The translations under genes were made by a program, and so were the position numbers. A stretch of DNA of 64,000 nucleotides from Solwaraspora sp. WMMA2056 (lineage in GTDB: Bacteria; Actinomycetota; Actinomycetes; Mycobacteriales; Micromonosporaceae), in assembly GCF_030345095.1 (NCBI RefSeq), contig NZ_CP128360.1, positions 4,464,001 to 4,528,000 on the forward strand, given 5' to 3'. The notes beneath the pieces are model-generated. The model was given only the letters and a program-made list of their open reading frames with translations. It had not been told where the DNA came from and did not search any database. Below are positions 34,873 through 45,329 of this stretch, piece after piece. Position 1 is the first letter of the stretch, and each line of letters starts with the position of its first letter.

Positions 34873-35574
34873 ATGAGAGTGGACGTACCGGGTTGGGTCA
34901 CCGTGCGGTCGGACGATGGTGCCCAGATCGAACAGACCGGGGAGAAGCCGCGGTTGTTGCTGGCGCTGCCGGCCTGCCGGGCCAATCAGAAAACCTGTAT
35001 CGAAACGGTGATCGACGCGCTGTGGGGGATATCGCCCGCCGAAGTCATGTATACCTAATATTCAAACATATGTGTGTCGTATCCGGCGGGCCCTCGATGC
35101 CGCGAGTCCCGGTGCCGGCGGACGCCTGTCGTATCAGTCCGGGGGATACGGTCTCGAGCTTGATCCCGCCGAGTGCGACATTCAGGAGATACAGACGCTG
35201 GTCTGCGGTGTGTCCGGACCGTACGGTGCCGCCGGGCGGACCCCGCCGCTGGGGGTGCTCCAGCGGGCCTGTGGCCGCTGGCGGGGCAGACCGTTCTCGG
35301 CGGTCGCGGTCGGCCGTTCGTCGCTGGTCGCCGGCGAGCTGCACCGCTGTGAAAAGCTCTACCTCCAGGTCAGCGAGGAGTACGCGGCGACCGCGCTGCG
35401 CCACGGCCGGCCCGGTGACGCCGTGCCGGTGCTGCGTCGGCTGACCGCCGAGTTCCCGATCTGGAAACGGCTGTACGCGGTGGCGATCCGGTGTCTCGTC
35501 GGTGCGGGTGACACCGCCGCCGCGCTCGGGCTCTACCACCAGACCCGTACGGTGCTCGCCCGGGAGCCTGATCA
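34873..35574 (+). pseudogene. SARP/BTAD-type regulator, frameshifted and truncated
   Basis: From ATG 34873 the frame gives a SARP N-terminus (MRVDVPGWVTVRSDDG, ending CIETVIDALWGISPAEV) but stops at 35058. The next frame immediately continues the family with PNIQTYVCRIRRALD and SGGYGLELDPAECDI, then the BTAD helices (RRLTAEFPIWKRLYAVAIRCL, LYHQTRTVLAREP). A single-base shift near 35045 therefore breaks one gene. Similarity ends at 35574, short of the usual BTAD end. The intact form would have been a pathway-specific activator of secondary metabolism, and it lies directly before a TfuA remnant. Confidence 0.75.
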
Positions 35575-35795
35575 GCATCGCCGTCACCACCGGGCCGGCC
35601 AGCAACGGCGACCCTGCGGCCGAGCTGGACCGGCGGCTGATCGTCGGCGCGACCGGCCTGTCCCTGATCACCACCTGCTGGGCCCGCTGCGGCGTACTGC
35701 CGTTGGACCGGCGCAACCAGACACTGGACCGCGTCGGCAGCGGGCTGGTGGAAGACCCTCGAGGGTGGAGCGTGTTCGATGGCCGCTGCGACTGA
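35570..35795 (+). pseudogene. Unassigned coding remnant between the SARP relic and TfuA
   Basis: In the third frame, right after the SARP similarity ends, about 74 codons look protein-like (AVTTGPASNGDPAAELDRRL, then ITTCWARCGVLPLDRR) and end at a stop at 35795. There is no good start of its own and I do not recognise the family. It may be the 3' end of a gene whose front was lost in the event that truncated the regulator. The other two frames here are Arg-rich and look non-coding. Confidence 0.4.
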
Positions 35796-35852
35796 CGACC
35801 TTCACGACAGCGCACTCGGCCGGCTCCGGCACGAAGTACGGTCCGTGCTCGA

Positions 35853-36412
35853 CGACCTCGGTGGTGTCCACGACGGCGTCGCTGACGCCGACACCGTTCC
35901 TGCGGGCCGTGGACGCCGGGGTGCGGCTCTACGGCGCGTCCAGGATGGGGGCGTTGCGGGCGGCCGAGTGCCACCCGTGGGGGATGGTCGGCGTCGGCCG
36001 GGTCTTCGAGGCGTTCCGGACCGGCGTGGTCGACGCCGACGACGAGGTGGCGATGGTCTACGACGACCGGGACCGGCCGCTGTCGGAGCCGCTGATCGGG
36101 ATGCGGCTGGCGCTCGCAGACGGGGCCGCAGCCGGTCTGGTCGATCCCGGGCACGCGCAGGTCTTTCTCGACGCCGCGCGGCGGGTCTACTTCCCGCACC
36201 GTACGGTGCGTTCCGTCCTGCGGGCCGTGGGCGCCACCCTCGACGCCGCCGACCGGGCCCGGCTTGCCGAGTTCCCCACCGGCCGGGACCGGGACGTCAA
36301 GCGCGCCGACGCGTACGCGTTGCTGCGCAGGATCCGGGACGATTGGTACCCGGCCCTACCGCTGGCGGGCACGGTAGCGCATGATCGGACGGATGGGGGC
36401 GAGCGGAACTGA
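35853..36412 (+). pseudogene. TfuA-like protein, N-terminally incomplete
   Basis: The frame encodes the TfuA core: FLRAVDAGVRLYGASRMGAL, then RAAECHPWGMVGVGRVFEAF, then DADDEVAMVYDD and a helical end. TfuA proteins work with YcaO enzymes to install backbone thioamides in ribosomal peptides and in methyl-CoM reductase. The usual first 50-60 residues before the core are missing: upstream in this frame the sequence is unlike the family and no convincing start or ribosome site exists. No YcaO gene or precursor peptide is in the window. Probably a decayed relic, though an unusual short protein cannot be excluded. Confidence 0.65.
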
Positions 36413-37301
36413 CGGTGGCGCGCCACAGCCGGTACGGACGCCACCGGGGCCGGGTGACGGCGCGGCGGCACCGACCCTGTGGGCGATCAGCGACCTGCAC
36501 ATCTCCTACCAGGAGAACCGGCAGCTCGTCGCCGACCTGGCGGCACCCTCACCCGACGACTGGCTGATCGTCGCCGGTGACGTCGCCGAGACGATCGTCG
36601 CCACCGGCTGGGCGCTCGGCACCCTGCGGCAGCGTTTCGCCCAGGTGATCTGGTCGCCCGGCAACCACGAGCTGTGGACCACCGCGCGGGAGCCGTCCGG
36701 ACCACGCGGCGTGGAACGCTACCAACAGCTGGTCGAACTGTGCCGGGCGTTGGACGTACGCACTCCGGAGGATCCGTACCTGCAGTGGACCGGAGCGGGC
36801 GGGCCGGCGGTGGTCGCGCCGCTGTTCACCCTCTACGACTACAGCTTCCTACCGGCCGGCACCAGCACCAAGGAGCAGGGGCTGGCGTACGCCTACGGCA
36901 CCGGCATCGTCTGCACCGACGAGTCCATGCTGCACCCGGACCCGTTCCCCAGCCGGGAGCAGTGGTGCTGGCAGCGGCTCGACTACACCGCGCAACGGCT
37001 GTCCGAGGTGGATCCGCACCTGCCGACGGTGCTGGTCAACCACTATCCGCTGGTCCGCGACCCGATGAACGTACTGCGCTATCCGGAGTTCGCGATGTGG
37101 TGCGGCACCGAGCGGACCGCCGACTGGCACGTCCGGTTCCGGGCGTCGGTGATGGTCTACGGCCACCTGCACATCCCACGGACCACCTGGTACGACGGGG
37201 TGCGCTTCGAGGAGGTCTCGGTCGGCTACCCCCGGGAGTGGCGGCAGCGTCCGGGCCCGCCGGCCCAGCTGCGTCGCATCCTGCCGCACCCGGCCCGCTG
37301 A
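36381..37301 (+). CDS. Calcineurin-like metallophosphoesterase
   Basis: 306 aa, cytoplasmic. Motifs in order: D38-L-H40 (AISDLHIS), GDVAE, GNHE (SPGNHELW), VNHYPL and YGHLHIP, a complete dinuclear metal site. ATG 36381 overlaps the TfuA remnant by 32 bases; a later start close to PTLWAISDLH is possible, since the first 30 residues are Gly/Pro-rich. Family members hydrolyse phosphomonoesters or diesters; in actinomycetes they are often found beside phosphopantetheinyl transferases, not seen here. It ends in a hairpin shared with meaB. Confidence 0.92.
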   Translation: MIGRMGASGTDGGAPQPVRTPPGPGDGAAAPTLWAISDLHISYQENRQLVADLAAPSPDDWLIVAGDVAETIVATGWALGTLRQRFAQVIWSPGNHELWTTAREPSGPRGVERYQQLVELCRALDVRTPEDPYLQWTGAGGPAVVAPLFTLYDYSFLPAGTSTKEQGLAYAYGTGIVCTDESMLHPDPFPSREQWCWQRLDYTAQRLSEVDPHLPTVLVNHYPLVRDPMNVLRYPEFAMWCGTERTADWHVRFRASVMVYGHLHIPRTTWYDGVRFEEVSVGYPREWRQRPGPPAQLRRILPHPAR

Positions 37302-37317
37302 GGCGTACCGGCCGGGT
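37288..37317. terminator. Bidirectional hairpin between metallophosphoesterase and meaB
   Basis: Perfect 8-bp arms 37288-37295 and 37310-37317 span the ends of the two convergent genes. Confidence 0.5.
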
Positions 37318-38393
37318 CAGGTCGGTGGTGCTGGCTGACGGGAGGTCGGTGGTGCCGGGTCGGCACCGAACGCCGCCAGCAGCCGCGCGGCGGCCTGCGC
37401 GGGGGTGAGCTCGCCGGCGAGCACCCGGGCCTCGACGTCCGGGGTCAGCGCGGTCACCGCCGGATGCCGGTGGAGCCGGTCGAGCAGCCCGTCGTGCACC
37501 ATCGCCCAGACCCACCGTAGCTGCTGCCGCTGCCGGTCGCGGTCCAGGTCGCCGCTGGCCCGGCGGCGGTCCTGGTGGGCGAGCACCTGCTGCCAGACCT
37601 CGGCCAGCCCGGTGCCGTCGCGGCCGCTGGCGGTCGACACCGGCACCGTCCAGGCGTCCTGGTCGGTACGCAGCATCCGTAGCGCCCCGGCCAGCTCCCG
37701 CGCGGCGGCCCGCGCCTCGACGGCGTGCGCGCCGTCGGCCTTGTTGACCACGACGATGTCGGCGAGCTCCAGCACCCCCTTCTTGATGCCCTGCAGCTGG
37801 TCGCCGGTGCGGGCCAGGGTGAGCAGCAGGAACGTGTCGACCATGTCGGCCACCGTGGTCTCGGACTGTCCGACGCCGACGGTCTCGACCAGCACCACGT
37901 CGTACCCGCCGGCCTCGACCACCACCATGGCCTCCCGGGTGGCGCGGGCCACCCCACCGAGGGTGCCGGCCGTCGGCGACGGGCGCACGAACGCCGCCGG
38001 ATCGCCCGCCAGCCGGGCCATCCGGGTCTTGTCACCGAGGATGCTGCCGCCGCTGCGGGCCGACGACGGGTCGACCGCCAGGACCGCGACCCGGTGCCCG
38101 TCGTCGGTGAGCTGGGTGCCGAGCGCGTCGATGAAGGTCGACTTGCCGACGCCGGGGACACCGGTCACCCCGACCCGGCGGGCCTGCCCGGCGTAGGGGG
38201 ACAGCGCGACCAGCATCCGCTGGGCGTGTTCGCGGTGGTCCGGGCGGGTCGACTCGACCAGGGTGATCGCCCGGGCCAGCCAGGCCGGGATGCCGGCGCG
38301 GACCCCGGCGACGTAGTCGTCGACCGGCGGCAGCCGTCGAGGTGGTCTGCCGGTGCCGGTCGCCGGTCTCGGGCCGGGGTTGGCCGCGGTCAT
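37317..38393 (-). CDS. meaB: Methylmalonyl-CoA mutase-associated GTPase MeaB
   Basis: 358-aa G3E-family GTPase that guards and reloads adenosylcobalamin in methylmalonyl-CoA mutase. Walker A is GVPGVGKS (78-85), followed by [21 protein letters not shown] (the characteristic MeaB/ArgK block), [10 protein letters not shown] (switch) and VNKADG (base recognition). ATG 38393 overlaps the mutase stop as ATGA. Third gene of the mutA-mutB-meaB operon, the standard actinobacterial order. Confidence 0.96.
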   Translation of the reverse strand: MTAANPGPRPATGTGRPPRRLPPVDDYVAGVRAGIPAWLARAITLVESTRPDHREHAQRMLVALSPYAGQARRVGVTGVPGVGKSTFIDALGTQLTDDGHRVAVLAVDPSSARSGGSILGDKTRMARLAGDPAAFVRPSPTAGTLGGVARATREAMVVVEAGGYDVVLVETVGVGQSETTVADMVDTFLLLTLARTGDQLQGIKKGVLELADIVVVNKADGAHAVEARAAARELAGALRMLRTDQDAWTVPVSTASGRDGTGLAEVWQQVLAHQDRRRASGDLDRDRQRQQLRWVWAMVHDGLLDRLHRHPAVTALTPDVEARVLAGELTPAQAAARLLAAFGADPAPPTSRQPAPPT

Positions 38394-40597
38394 CCGGCGT
38401 CGTCGTCGCCGTGGCCGAGCCGGGCGGACAGGTCGGTGAGCAGATCGACGGCGGCCTCGGCCAGCACCGTACCCGGTGGGAAGATCGCGGCGGCGCCGGC
38501 GGCCCGCAGCGCGTCGAAGTCCTGTGGCGGGACCACCCCACCCACGATGATCATGATGTCGTCGCGGCCGAGGGCGGCGAGCTCGTCGCGTAACGCCGGG
38601 ACCAGGGTGAGGTGCCCGGCGGCGAGCGAGTTGACCCCGACCAGGTGCACGTCGGCCTCGACGGCCTGGCGGGCGACCTCCGGCGGGGTCTGGAACAACG
38701 GACCCACGTCGACGTCGAATCCGAGGTCGGCGAAGGCGGTGGCCACCACCTTCTGCCCCCGGTCGTGCCCGTCCTGGCCCATCTTGGCCACCAGGATCCG
38801 GGGGCGGCGCCCCTCCGCCTCGGCGAACGCGTCGGCGGCGGCCCGGGCCCGCTCGATCCCCGCCACCGCTCCCGCCTCCTGCCGGTACACCCCGCTGATC
38901 GTACGGATCTGCGCGGCGTGCCGACCGTAGACCTCCTCCAACGCCATCGAGATCTCCCCGACGGTGGCCCGCGCCCGCGCCGCCTCGACCGCCAACGCCA
39001 GCAGGTTGCCCGACAGGTCGTCCGGGCGGGCCGTCGGGGCGGCCGCCGCCGCCCGGGTCAGCGCCGCCAACGCGGCGACGCAGGCCGGCTCGTCGCGTTC
39101 GGACCGTAGCCGCCGCAGCTTCACCAGCTGCGCCGCGCGTACCGCCGTGTTGTCGACCTTGAGCACGTCGACCGGTTCGTCGGCGTCGGGCCGGAACCGG
39201 TTGACCCCGATGACCGGCTGGCGTCCGGAGTCGATCCGCGCCTGGGTCCGGGCGGCAGCCTCCTCGATGCGCAGCTTGGGCAGCCCGTCGTCGATCGCCC
39301 GGGCCATCCCGCCAGCGGACTCCACCTCCCGGATGTGCGTCCAGGCCCGGTGGGCCAGGTCGTGGGTGAGGCGTTCGACGTAGTGACTGCCGCCCCACGG
39401 GTCGATCACGTCGGTGGTGCCCGACTCCTGGGCGAGCAGCAGTTGGGTGTTGCGGGCGATCCGGGCGGAGAAGTCGGTCGGCAACGCGAGCGCCTCGTCG
39501 AGCGCGTTGGTGTGCAGCGACTGGGTGTGGCCCTGGGTGGCGGCCATCGCCTCCACGCAGGTGCGGACCACGTTGGTGTAGACGTCCTGGGCGGTCAGCG
39601 ACCAGCCGGAGGTCTGGCAGTGGGTGCGCAGCGACAGCGACTTCGGGTTGCGGGCACCGGCGTCGCGGACCAGCCGGGCCCAGAGCAGCCGGGCCGCGCG
39701 CAGCTTGGCGACCTCCATGAAGAAGTTCATCCCGATCGCCCAGAAGAACGACAGCCGGGGCGCGAAGGTGTCCACGTCGAGCCCGGCGGCCTGCCCGGCG
39801 CGCAGGTACTCCACCCCGTCGGCGAGGGTGTACGCCAGTTCGAGGTCCGCCGTCGCCCCGGCCTCCTGGATGTGGTAGCCGGAGATCGAGATGGAGTTGA
39901 ACTTCGGCATCCGCGCCGAGGTGTAGGCGAAGATGTCGGAGATGATCCGCATCGACGGCCCGGGCGGGTAGATGTAGGTGTTGCGGACCATGAACTCCTT
40001 GAGAATGTCGTTCTGGATGGTCCCGGTCAGCTGGTGCGGCTCGACGCCCTGCTCCTGCGCGGCGACGATGTAGAGGGCCAGCACCGGCAGCACCGCGCCG
40101 TTCATCGTCATCGACACGCTCATCTTCTCCAGCGGGATGCCGTCGAAGAGCTGGCGCATGTCGTAGATGGAGTCCACGGCCACGCCGGCCATTCCGACGT
40201 CGCCGGCCACCCGGGGGTGATCGGAGTCGTACCCCCGGTGGGTGGCCAGGTCGAACGCGATGGACAGGCCCTTCTGCCCGGCGGCCAGGTTGCGCCGGTA
40301 GAACGCGTTGGACTCCTCGGCGGTGGAGAAGCCGGCGTACTGGCGGATGGTCCACGGCTGGGTGGTGTACATCGTCGGGTACGGTCCGCGCAGGTACGGC
40401 GCCTGCCCGGGGACCGTGTCGAGGAAGTCCAGCCCGGCGGTGTCGGCGTCGGTGTACAGCGGCGCGACGGTGATGCCCTCCGGCGTGTGCCAGCCCGGCA
40501 GCCCGGCCGTCGGCGGGTCTGCGGCCCCTCGGCCGGTCGGGTCGGCCGTCGACCCGTCAGTCGGGTACAGCGGGGCCTGTCGGAAATCCGGGATCAC
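38390..40597 (-). CDS. mutB: Methylmalonyl-CoA mutase, large (catalytic) subunit
   Basis: 735 aa. Interconverts methylmalonyl-CoA and succinyl-CoA using adenosylcobalamin. The N-terminal TIM barrel has [20 protein letters not shown] and the substrate region [20 protein letters not shown]. The C-terminal B12 domain carries [11 protein letters not shown], whose His is the lower cobalt ligand, and [10 protein letters not shown]. Length is typical. It overlaps mutA and meaB by 4 bp each. The pathway links propionate and odd-chain or branched metabolism to the TCA cycle and polyketide extender units. Confidence 0.97.
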   Translation of the reverse strand: MIPDFRQAPLYPTDGSTADPTGRGAADPPTAGLPGWHTPEGITVAPLYTDADTAGLDFLDTVPGQAPYLRGPYPTMYTTQPWTIRQYAGFSTAEESNAFYRRNLAAGQKGLSIAFDLATHRGYDSDHPRVAGDVGMAGVAVDSIYDMRQLFDGIPLEKMSVSMTMNGAVLPVLALYIVAAQEQGVEPHQLTGTIQNDILKEFMVRNTYIYPPGPSMRIISDIFAYTSARMPKFNSISISGYHIQEAGATADLELAYTLADGVEYLRAGQAAGLDVDTFAPRLSFFWAIGMNFFMEVAKLRAARLLWARLVRDAGARNPKSLSLRTHCQTSGWSLTAQDVYTNVVRTCVEAMAATQGHTQSLHTNALDEALALPTDFSARIARNTQLLLAQESGTTDVIDPWGGSHYVERLTHDLAHRAWTHIREVESAGGMARAIDDGLPKLRIEEAAARTQARIDSGRQPVIGVNRFRPDADEPVDVLKVDNTAVRAAQLVKLRRLRSERDEPACVAALAALTRAAAAAPTARPDDLSGNLLALAVEAARARATVGEISMALEEVYGRHAAQIRTISGVYRQEAGAVAGIERARAAADAFAEAEGRRPRILVAKMGQDGHDRGQKVVATAFADLGFDVDVGPLFQTPPEVARQAVEADVHLVGVNSLAAGHLTLVPALRDELAALGRDDIMIIVGGVVPPQDFDALRAAGAAAIFPPGTVLAEAAVDLLTDLSARLGHGDDDAG

Positions 40598-42486
40598 CGG
40601 GGCACCCCCAGAGCGTCGAGCGTGGCGTCGAGCACCGCCAGGGCGTCGCAGCCGGCGTACAGGTAGCCGTCGAAGCGGCCGTCGGCGTCCGGCGCACCGG
40701 CCAGCAGGACCCGGCGGGCGCCGGCGGCGACCAGCGCGTCGGCCACCGGCCGTGCGGCGGTGGCGTAGGCGTCGTCGGTGCCGGCGAGGCAGACCACGGC
40801 GGTGGGTGCGGTCCTGAGCGCGGCGGCGAGCACCGCCGGGTCGTCGGCCGGGTCACCGACCCGTCTGGTGGCGACGCCGCCGGCGGCGAACAGGTTGGCC
40901 GCGAACCCGGCGCGGGCACCGTGCGCGGCCAGCGGCCCGAGCGTGGCGAGCAAGACCGTCGGGCGGGAGCCGGTGGCCTCGGCATACGCGTCGGCGCGGT
41001 CCCGGCGGGCCTCGAAACCCTCGGCGAGATAGCGGCGGGGCAGCCCGCCGCCGGGCACCGGCCCGGCCGGGGGCCGGGCGGGCCGCCGCTCGGTGAGGTC
41101 GGCGAACTCGCTGACCCCGGTGACCGGGCGACGCCGGTGGGCGATGTCCTCGGCGCGGCGCTGCCACACCGCGTCGATCCGGTCGGCGACGAGCCCACTG
41201 GTCAGGGCGGCCACCGCGCCGCCGGCCCGTTCGATCTCGGTGAACCAGTCCCAGGCGGCGCTGGCGAGGTCCGCGGTGAGCCGCTCGACGTACCAGGAGC
41301 CGCCGACCGGGTCGAGCACCCGACCGAGGTGCGCCTCGGCGAGCAGCACCGACTGGGTGTTGCGGGCGATCCGGCGGGCGAACCCGTCGGGCAGCCCGAG
41401 GCGGGCGTCGAACGGTGCCACGGTGACGGCGTCCGCGCCGCCGACCCCGGCGGCGAAGCAGGCGACCGTGGTCCGCAGCATGTTCACCCAGGGGTCGCGG
41501 GCGGTCATCATCGTCGACGAGGTGACCGCGTGCTGGCGCTGTCCGCCCACCTCGGACACCCCGCACAGCTGCGCGATCCGGGCCCAGCACTGCCGGGCCG
41601 CCCGCAGCTTGGCGATGGTGGCGAACTGGTCGGCGCTCGCCGCGTACCGGAACTCCAGCTGGTCGAAGGCGTCGCGTGGGCCCAGCCCGGCGTCGGTGAG
41701 CGCCCGCAGGTAGGCCAGCCCGGTGGCCAGCGCGGCACCGATCTCCTGGGCGTCGCTGCCGCCGGCGTCGTGGTAGACGGTGGCGTCCACGACGACGCCG
41801 CGCAGCCGCTGCGCCGGTGCCGCGTATTCGGCGAGCTCCCGTACCACGGACAGGTCGGCCGGCTGCCCGGTGCGGGCCAGCCAGCCGATCGGGTCCGCCC
41901 CGAGGTTGCCGGCCAGCGCGTGCGGCCCGACGCCCTGCGCGGTGGCGAGCGCCAGGTACGCCCGGGCGGCGTCGACGGCGTCGGCACCGGCGTCGAGGAT
42001 CACCGGGGCCAGGTCCAGCAGGACGCCGTCGAGCGCGTCGGCGAGCTGGGTCGGCCGTAGTCCGCTGGCGGCCAGGTCGATCCAGAGCGAGGTGGTGCCG
42101 TTGGCGAGGTCGGCCAGGGCCGCCTGCCGGACCGCGGCGGGATCCGGTTCGGTGTAGCGCTGGCGGACGTCCCAACCGGCGACGGTCTCGGCCGGGTCGG
42201 TGCCACCGGCACCTCCGCCGTCGCGGCGGGCCGCCGCGCCCCGGACGAACGGCGCCGATCCGGGTACGCCGACGGCCGGCGCGGTCGTCGGGCGGGTGTA
42301 CAGCGGTCGGCGGGGGATGTCGTCGTACGTGGTGGTGGTCAGCAGGTCGTCGACGGCGTCCGCAGGGGTGTCCGGACCGGCCGCCCCGGAGCGGCGCAGG
42401 ACGGCGAGCGCGAGTCGCCGCCAGTCCTGCGGGGTGGCCGGCGGGAAGCCGGCGGCCAGGTCCAGACTCTCAGTGGGCACCGCCAT
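40594..42486 (-). CDS. mutA: Methylmalonyl-CoA mutase, small subunit
   Basis: 630 aa, the structural partner of MutB. It keeps the barrel architecture ([15 protein letters not shown], then WDVRQRY, then [23 protein letters not shown]) and [20 protein letters not shown]-like sequence. The C-terminal B12-like domain lacks the D-x-H-x-x-G cobalt-binding motif, as expected of this subunit. First gene of the operon; the promoter should lie within about 110 bp upstream, after the DUF6518 gene. Confidence 0.95.
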   Translation of the reverse strand: MAVPTESLDLAAGFPPATPQDWRRLALAVLRRSGAAGPDTPADAVDDLLTTTTYDDIPRRPLYTRPTTAPAVGVPGSAPFVRGAAARRDGGGAGGTDPAETVAGWDVRQRYTEPDPAAVRQAALADLANGTTSLWIDLAASGLRPTQLADALDGVLLDLAPVILDAGADAVDAARAYLALATAQGVGPHALAGNLGADPIGWLARTGQPADLSVVRELAEYAAPAQRLRGVVVDATVYHDAGGSDAQEIGAALATGLAYLRALTDAGLGPRDAFDQLEFRYAASADQFATIAKLRAARQCWARIAQLCGVSEVGGQRQHAVTSSTMMTARDPWVNMLRTTVACFAAGVGGADAVTVAPFDARLGLPDGFARRIARNTQSVLLAEAHLGRVLDPVGGSWYVERLTADLASAAWDWFTEIERAGGAVAALTSGLVADRIDAVWQRRAEDIAHRRRPVTGVSEFADLTERRPARPPAGPVPGGGLPRRYLAEGFEARRDRADAYAEATGSRPTVLLATLGPLAAHGARAGFAANLFAAGGVATRRVGDPADDPAVLAAALRTAPTAVVCLAGTDDAYATAARPVADALVAAGARRVLLAGAPDADGRFDGYLYAGCDALAVLDATLDALGVPR

Positions 42487-42598
42487 GAACGAATGTTAAG
42501 GGCAGTGGGTGCGCCTGGCGTGGGCCGGAGCCGCACTGTGACGGCTTCCACCGGTCGGTGGACGACCGCGTGGTGTGCCTCGGAGGACCGTCGAGCGG

Positions 42599-43216
42599 TC
42601 AGCCGAAGCCGCCGAGCCGGAACGCGGCGAAGCCGAGAGCGGCCAGTGGCAGTGCCACCGCAAGGCCGCGCAGTCGGACGCTGGTGCGGCGTCCGGCGAG
42701 GAGTACGACGGCCACCGCGAGGGCGATGTTGATTATGAGGAGCCAGAGCGGGTCCCGGCCGTACCGTGGGTCGCCGATGTCGCGCGCGTGCAGCGCGGCC
42801 TCGGCCAGCAGCACCGCGCCGGGCAGGGCCACCCCGACGACCTGTCGCCACCCGTGCCCGCGTGCCCAGGTGCCGCCGATGCCGAAGACCACCCCGGCCA
42901 GCACTCCGAAGGCCATCCAGAGCAGCGCGGTCGGCGCCCACATGATGGCCAGGTCGTCGCCCTGGATGAGGGTCGCCGCCAGGTAGTAGCTCGGCACGGC
43001 GACGACCAGGGCGCCGGCCCCGCCGACCGCCGCGCGCAGCCAGCCGGTACGGACCCAGTAGCCGAAGCCGAAGGCGGCGACCGCCCAGACGGCGCTGGAG
43101 TTGCCCAGCTCCGCGAAGGGGTACGGCAGGGACGCGATCCACACGAAGTCGAGGAAGCCGAGCAGGAATCCGCCGACGACGGCGACGGCAGCGACCTGAG
43201 GGGTGTTCGGTTTCAT
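42599..43216 (-). CDS. DUF6518-like membrane protein
   Basis: 205 aa with six hydrophobic helices: VAAVAVVGGFLLGFLDFVW, VWAVAAFGFGYWV, the GGAGALVVAVPSYYLA helix, IMWAPTALLWMAFGVLAGVVF, VVGVALPGAVLLAEAAL and a last pair around LLIINIALAVAVVLLAG. The pattern fits the actinobacterial DUF6518 family. No catalytic motif is visible and the function is unknown. Not tightly linked to neighbours. Confidence 0.7.
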   Translation of the reverse strand: MKPNTPQVAAVAVVGGFLLGFLDFVWIASLPYPFAELGNSSAVWAVAAFGFGYWVRTGWLRAAVGGAGALVVAVPSYYLAATLIQGDDLAIMWAPTALLWMAFGVLAGVVFGIGGTWARGHGWRQVVGVALPGAVLLAEAALHARDIGDPRYGRDPLWLLIINIALAVAVVLLAGRRTSVRLRGLAVALPLAALGFAAFRLGGFG

Positions 43217-43286
43217 GGCGAGCGAGCATACCGGGTATGTATCGACGGTCGGGTCTGCGGTGCCCGGATCCTGGGGATCTCCGCTG

Positions 43287-44138
43287 TCAGTGACCGGCTG
43301 GGCCGAGTTCGGCGATCTCGTAGCCGTCGGGATAGGTCGGGGTACGGATGACCCCGTCGGCGAAGATCGGCGTCCGGCGGGGCCGGGCCAGTCGACGCAG
43401 CAGCCCGGCCCGCAGCCGCAGCACCAGGTGCACTCCCGTCCGGACCGCCGCCGACGGGGCCGCCACGTCCGTCGCCGCCCGGAGCCGTTCGTCGTAGATC
43501 GCCGCGACCAGGGCGTCGCCGAACGGGGCGAGCGGCCGGGGCACCCGACCGCGCAGCAACGCCCGCGTCGCCCGTTCGATCGTCGCCGCGTCGGCGCTGT
43601 ACCGCAGGTGCCGCCGGTCGTGCTCGTCGAACCAGTCGGCGAACTCCTGGTAGGAGCCGGGAATGTCGGTGATGCCCATCAGCCCGCCCAACTGACGGTA
43701 GTAATGGTAGGCGGCGGCCCGCTCGTGACAGCACGGCTGGCGCCATCCGTACCGCTGCAGCCAGCGGATCGGGACGACCACCAGGCAGCCGAGCACGTAG
43801 CGGTAGTCGTCGTCGGCGATGTCGTAGTGACGGTGGATCCGGTTGGTCCGGCGCACCGCCTCCCGTCCGCGCGGATGGTCGAAGCCGTGCAGCAGCATCT
43901 CGTACATCAGCAGACCGGTGTCGTCGATCCGCTTGCGGGTGTGCCGCAGCAGTTCACCCGTGCCCACATGCACGGCGGCGATCCGGGGCAGCGAGAACGA
44001 CCGGTTGAACGCCAGGTTGAGCCCGAGCTTGCTGTCCCAGGGGAACTCGTGGCGCACCATCGTCTGGTAGATCTCGAGATAGTCCCGCCGTGGGTCGAGG
44101 GCGCGGATCCGCCGCAGGTTGGCATACCGGTCCCGCAT
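43287..44138 (-). CDS. DUF2236 (MpaB-type oxygenase) domain protein
   Basis: 283 aa. ATG 44138 shares its A with the upstream stop (TGATG), indicating coupling; the frame is open further upstream only as a shadow. Helical DUF2236 pattern: FPWDSKLGLNLAFNRSFSLP, MYEMLLHGFDHPRGREAVRR, then the HRHYDIADDDYRYVLG segment with candidate heme-ligand and proximal histidines, and ADWFDEHDRRHLRY. Relatives include MpaB and latex-clearing protein Lcp, heme oxygenases. The substrate is unknown; last in the XRE-ImmA-membrane protein cassette. Confidence 0.85.
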   Translation of the reverse strand: MRDRYANLRRIRALDPRRDYLEIYQTMVRHEFPWDSKLGLNLAFNRSFSLPRIAAVHVGTGELLRHTRKRIDDTGLLMYEMLLHGFDHPRGREAVRRTNRIHRHYDIADDDYRYVLGCLVVVPIRWLQRYGWRQPCCHERAAAYHYYRQLGGLMGITDIPGSYQEFADWFDEHDRRHLRYSADAATIERATRALLRGRVPRPLAPFGDALVAAIYDERLRAATDVAAPSAAVRTGVHLVLRLRAGLLRRLARPRRTPIFADGVIRTPTYPDGYEIAELGPAGH

Positions 44139-45322
44139 CAGAGGTCCTTCAGCGCCTGGTCGATCATCGTGGATCTGGTGTACCACCGGGCGACCCGGGC
44201 GAGCCAGGCAACCTCGCCAAGGTATCCGTCCGGCGGGTCGTGCGGTTCGGAGAAGTCCGGGCGGTCCGCCAAGGTGCCGGCACGGGCCTGACGGGTGCCG
44301 GCGGCGATCATCGCCGCCTCCACCACGGCCGCCCGGTCGGCGGCGGCCAGGCCGGCCCGGGTGGCGCGCCGGTCGGCGGCGACGGCCACCCGCTCGTCGA
44401 TGTACGGGCGCAGCGCCAACCGGCCGTCGCGGATCTCGGTGATCCGCCGGTGCAGCGCGTAGTCGATGTCGCGCAGCGCGACCCACCGTCGGTGGGCACG
44501 CTCGTCGAGCACGAGGTGCGGTTGCGCCCCGGCGACCGCGTGCCACAGCGGGCCCAACCGGTGCCAGGCGCGTTGCCGCCGCAGCCAGCGCCGGCCGGCG
44601 TCGAGGGCGGGACCCCAGGTCGGCAGGGTGAGCCCGATGAGCATCGCCAGGGCGCCGATGGTCACCAGGACGGCGGCGATCTCGGCCTCCCCGCCGGGGC
44701 GGTGGCCGAGCCGGTAGGCGAGCAGGTAGCCGGTCTTGACCGCACAGTAGGCCAGCGCCGTCGTCGCCCCGAACGCGGTGATCCGCAGTCCCCGCCGCAG
44801 CCACCGGCGTGGGGTGACCAGCGAGAACCGCCAGCAGAGGCGAGCCAGGTCGGCGGCGTACGCCACGAAGGCGCACAGGTAGACGACCAGGTACGCGGCG
44901 ACCGCCGGATGCGCCGCGTCCTCGACGGTCAACCTGACCGGCGGGTCGGCCGACACCGTGGCCGACCAGAGCAGGGTGAGCAGGCAGAACGCGACGAGCG
45001 AGGCGATCACCCGGCGTCGGGCCCGGCGGGCGGCGACAGCGGGCGGCAGGGCGAGGAACAGCAGGAGGATCTCCGAGTTGGCAGCCACCGCCATGACCCC
45101 GGCGTGGGCGAGCAGCTTCGCCAGGTTCGGCAGCCCGGTGGTGCTGTCGACGGCGACGGCGACCGGGCCGACCGCGAAGGTGACGCCGGCGGCATAGGCG
45201 AGGAACGCGTACACCATCGCGCGGAGCACCCGGTTGTCCCGGTCGCGTCGCAGATCGCGCAGCTTGTAGCCGAAGGCGTACCAGCCGGCGGCGGCGCAGA
45301 CGGCGTACAGGGCGGTGGCCAT
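44138..45322 (-). CDS. MAB_1171c-like integral membrane protein
   Basis: 394 aa: seven hydrophobic helices in residues 1-235 followed by a 150-residue cytoplasmic helical tail (HRLGPLWHAVAGAQPHLVLD, LHRRITEIRDGRLALRPYI). This split and the LWHAV.....P motif fit the MAB_1171c-type putative transporter family, often found between an ImmA/IrrE peptidase and regulatory genes. ATG 45322 lies 7 bp after the ImmA stop. Substrate and activity unknown; a membrane sensor is as likely as a transporter. Confidence 0.8.
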   Translation of the reverse strand: MATALYAVCAAAGWYAFGYKLRDLRRDRDNRVLRAMVYAFLAYAAGVTFAVGPVAVAVDSTTGLPNLAKLLAHAGVMAVAANSEILLLFLALPPAVAARRARRRVIASLVAFCLLTLLWSATVSADPPVRLTVEDAAHPAVAAYLVVYLCAFVAYAADLARLCWRFSLVTPRRWLRRGLRITAFGATTALAYCAVKTGYLLAYRLGHRPGGEAEIAAVLVTIGALAMLIGLTLPTWGPALDAGRRWLRRQRAWHRLGPLWHAVAGAQPHLVLDERAHRRWVALRDIDYALHRRITEIRDGRLALRPYIDERVAVAADRRATRAGLAAADRAAVVEAAMIAAGTRQARAGTLADRPDFSEPHDPPDGYLGEVAWLARVARWYTRSTMIDQALKDL

Positions 45323-45329
45323 CGCCTGT

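Noticed and set aside
34873-36412. An active thioamide RiPP cluster
   Set aside because: No YcaO, precursor peptide, protease or exporter is present, and the SARP gene is frameshifted.
39335-42060. Long plus-strand open frames opposite mutB and mutA
   Set aside because: Shadows; both mutase subunits are unambiguous on the minus strand.
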